A stretch of 7,841 bases of DNA from Candidatus Hydrogenedentota bacterium. Lineage in GTDB: Bacteria; Hydrogenedentota; Hydrogenedentia; Hydrogenedentales; SLHB01. Numbering within the stretch: position 1 is the first letter of the stretch; each line of letters opens with the position of its first letter. The stretch lies in contig PUMX01000154.1 of assembly GCA_003552485.1 (NCBI GenBank), positions 1-7,841 on the forward strand. Direction: 5' to 3'. The notes beneath the pieces were generated by a model. That model was not told where the DNA came from. It did no database searches and saw only the letters and a list, made by a program, of their open reading frames with translations. This document shows, in pieces, positions 7,116-7,841 of the stretch. A program made the translations under genes and the position numbers.

Positions 7116-7727
7116 CTACTGCGTTAGTTTCGCCGTGATCCCGGCCACATGCTGGCCCTGGAACCGGGCAATGGCCAACTCGTTTTCCGAGGGCTGCCGG
7201 GAACCGTCGCCGCTGGCTATGGTGCTCGCGCCATACGGCGTGCCGCCGGTGATTTCGTCCATATTGACGAGGCGCTGCTCGGAATACGGCACGCCCACAA
7301 TGATCATGCCGAGGTGGAGCAAGGTAGTGTGGAAGCTGGTTAGGGTCGTTTCCTGGCCGCCGTGCTGACTGGCCGTGCTGGTGAACACGCTGCCTACCTT
7401 GCCGATGAGCGCGCCTTCGGCCCAAAGCTTGCCCGTCTGGTCTAGGAAGTTGCGCATCTGCGCCGGCATATTGCCAAAGCGCGTCGGCGCGCCGAAGATG
7501 ATCGCGTCGGCCTCCGCTAACTGACTCGGTTGCATGACAGGCACATGACTGAAGGCCTGTTGCGCCTGTTTGGCGCCGCTTTGTTCGAGCGCTTCATCGG
7601 GAACCAGTTCCGGCACACGATACAATGACACATCTGCTCCGTTCACGCTGCGCGCGCCTTCGGCAACAGCTTCCGCCATGGCGTAAACGTGCCCATACAT
7701 GCTGTAGAATACAACTTGGATGTTCAT
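7116..7727 (-). CDS. wrbA: WrbA, NAD(P)H:quinone oxidoreductase (flavodoxin-like)
   Basis: WrbA proteins are FMN-dependent cytoplasmic enzymes that reduce quinones by two electrons using NAD(P)H, avoiding semiquinone radicals and protecting against oxidative stress. This copy (203 residues) matches the family in length and motifs. The FMN phosphate loop is YSMYGHV (8-14). PTRFGNMPAQMRNFLDQTG (81-99) and STASQHGGQETT (117-128) contact the flavin and form the tetramer core. GGTPYGAST (161-169) and ELAIARFQG (183-191) are also characteristic. The ATG at 7727 is preceded by AGGGGG at 7 bases. The gene stands alone, with a possible promoter just upstream and a hairpin downstream. No missing key residue was seen. 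Membership of the family is certain; its exact electron acceptor is not. Confidence 0.97.
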   Translation of the reverse strand: MNIQVVFYSMYGHVYAMAEAVAEGARSVNGADVSLYRVPELVPDEALEQSGAKQAQQAFSHVPVMQPSQLAEADAIIFGAPTRFGNMPAQMRNFLDQTGKLWAEGALIGKVGSVFTSTASQHGGQETTLTSFHTTLLHLGMIIVGVPYSEQRLVNMDEITGGTPYGASTIASGDGSRQPSENELAIARFQGQHVAGITAKLTQ

Positions 7728-7760
7728 TGGTTCGCCCCCTTTTGCGTTTTCCTGAACCTA

Positions 7761-7789
7761 ATCATCGCGCATTTCGCAACCTGTTGCAA
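7761..7789 (-). promoter_or_regulatory. Candidate sigma-70-type promoter of wrbA with an overlapping inverted repeat
   Basis: On the minus strand TTGCAA (7784-7789, 4/6 to -35) and GATGAT (7761-7766, 4/6 to -10) are separated by exactly 17 bases, placing the start of transcription about 25-30 bases before the wrbA ATG. The -35 region overlaps the inverted repeat GCAAC-CT-GTTGC at 7776-7787, a possible regulator site. The remaining bases to the window edge (7790-7841) show no recognisable feature. Confidence 0.4.
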
Positions 7790-7841
7790 GGCGCCGCCGA
7801 TTGATCCTCCGCTCATTCATGCGTCTCGGAGCGCCGCGCGC

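Overview
The window is a GC-rich (about 60% by eye) bacterial chromosomal segment in which every convincing gene lies on the minus strand. Its core is a housekeeping block. In transcription order, from high to low coordinate, it reads recO (5803-5078), lepA (4987-3176), a first signal peptidase I gene (3171-1771), a second signal peptidase I gene (1758-460) and the start of hemW (463 to beyond the left edge). The gaps are 90, 4 and 12 bases, followed by a 4-base ATGA overlap, so lepA to hemW is almost certainly one transcription unit and recO may be part of it. lepA next to lepB is the enterobacterial arrangement, lepA followed by hemW is the Bacillus arrangement, and recO lies in the lep-rnc-era-recO region of E. 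coli. This block therefore combines pieces known from distant phyla. The host cannot be named from the sequence; a Gram-negative-type lineage outside the well-studied groups (for example a PVC-type or Hydrogenedentes-like bacterium) is only a guess.

The most unusual part is the signal peptidase pair. Each protein (466 and 432 residues) has a normal membrane-anchored S26 catalytic domain with the Ser/Lys dyad. A second hydrophobic segment follows, and then a second S26-like domain in which the serine has become Ala or Thr and the lysine has become Gly in both proteins. The two genes look like products of an old internal duplication followed by a gene duplication, each keeping an inactive C-terminal copy. 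A single hydrophobic segment between the halves also raises a topology puzzle.

Right of recO is a 481-base region (5804-6284) without a convincing gene. It holds the recO leader and a clear minus-strand intrinsic terminator. That terminator belongs to a monocistronic gene (6842-6285) for an exported, acidic, cysteine-rich repeat protein of 185 residues that I do not recognise. The gene has a consensus ribosome binding site, and a 12-base perfect palindrome resembling a LacI/GalR-family operator lies upstream.

The right part holds wrbA (7727-7116), a flavodoxin-like NAD(P)H:quinone oxidoreductase, with a plausible promoter upstream and an 11-bp hairpin downstream. The spacer between the Cys-rich gene and wrbA (6843-7115) also contains a speculative plus-strand 25-codon ORF ending just before that hairpin. 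The last 50 bases (7790-7841) show nothing I can name. No CRISPR array, insertion sequence, tRNA or rRNA was seen.
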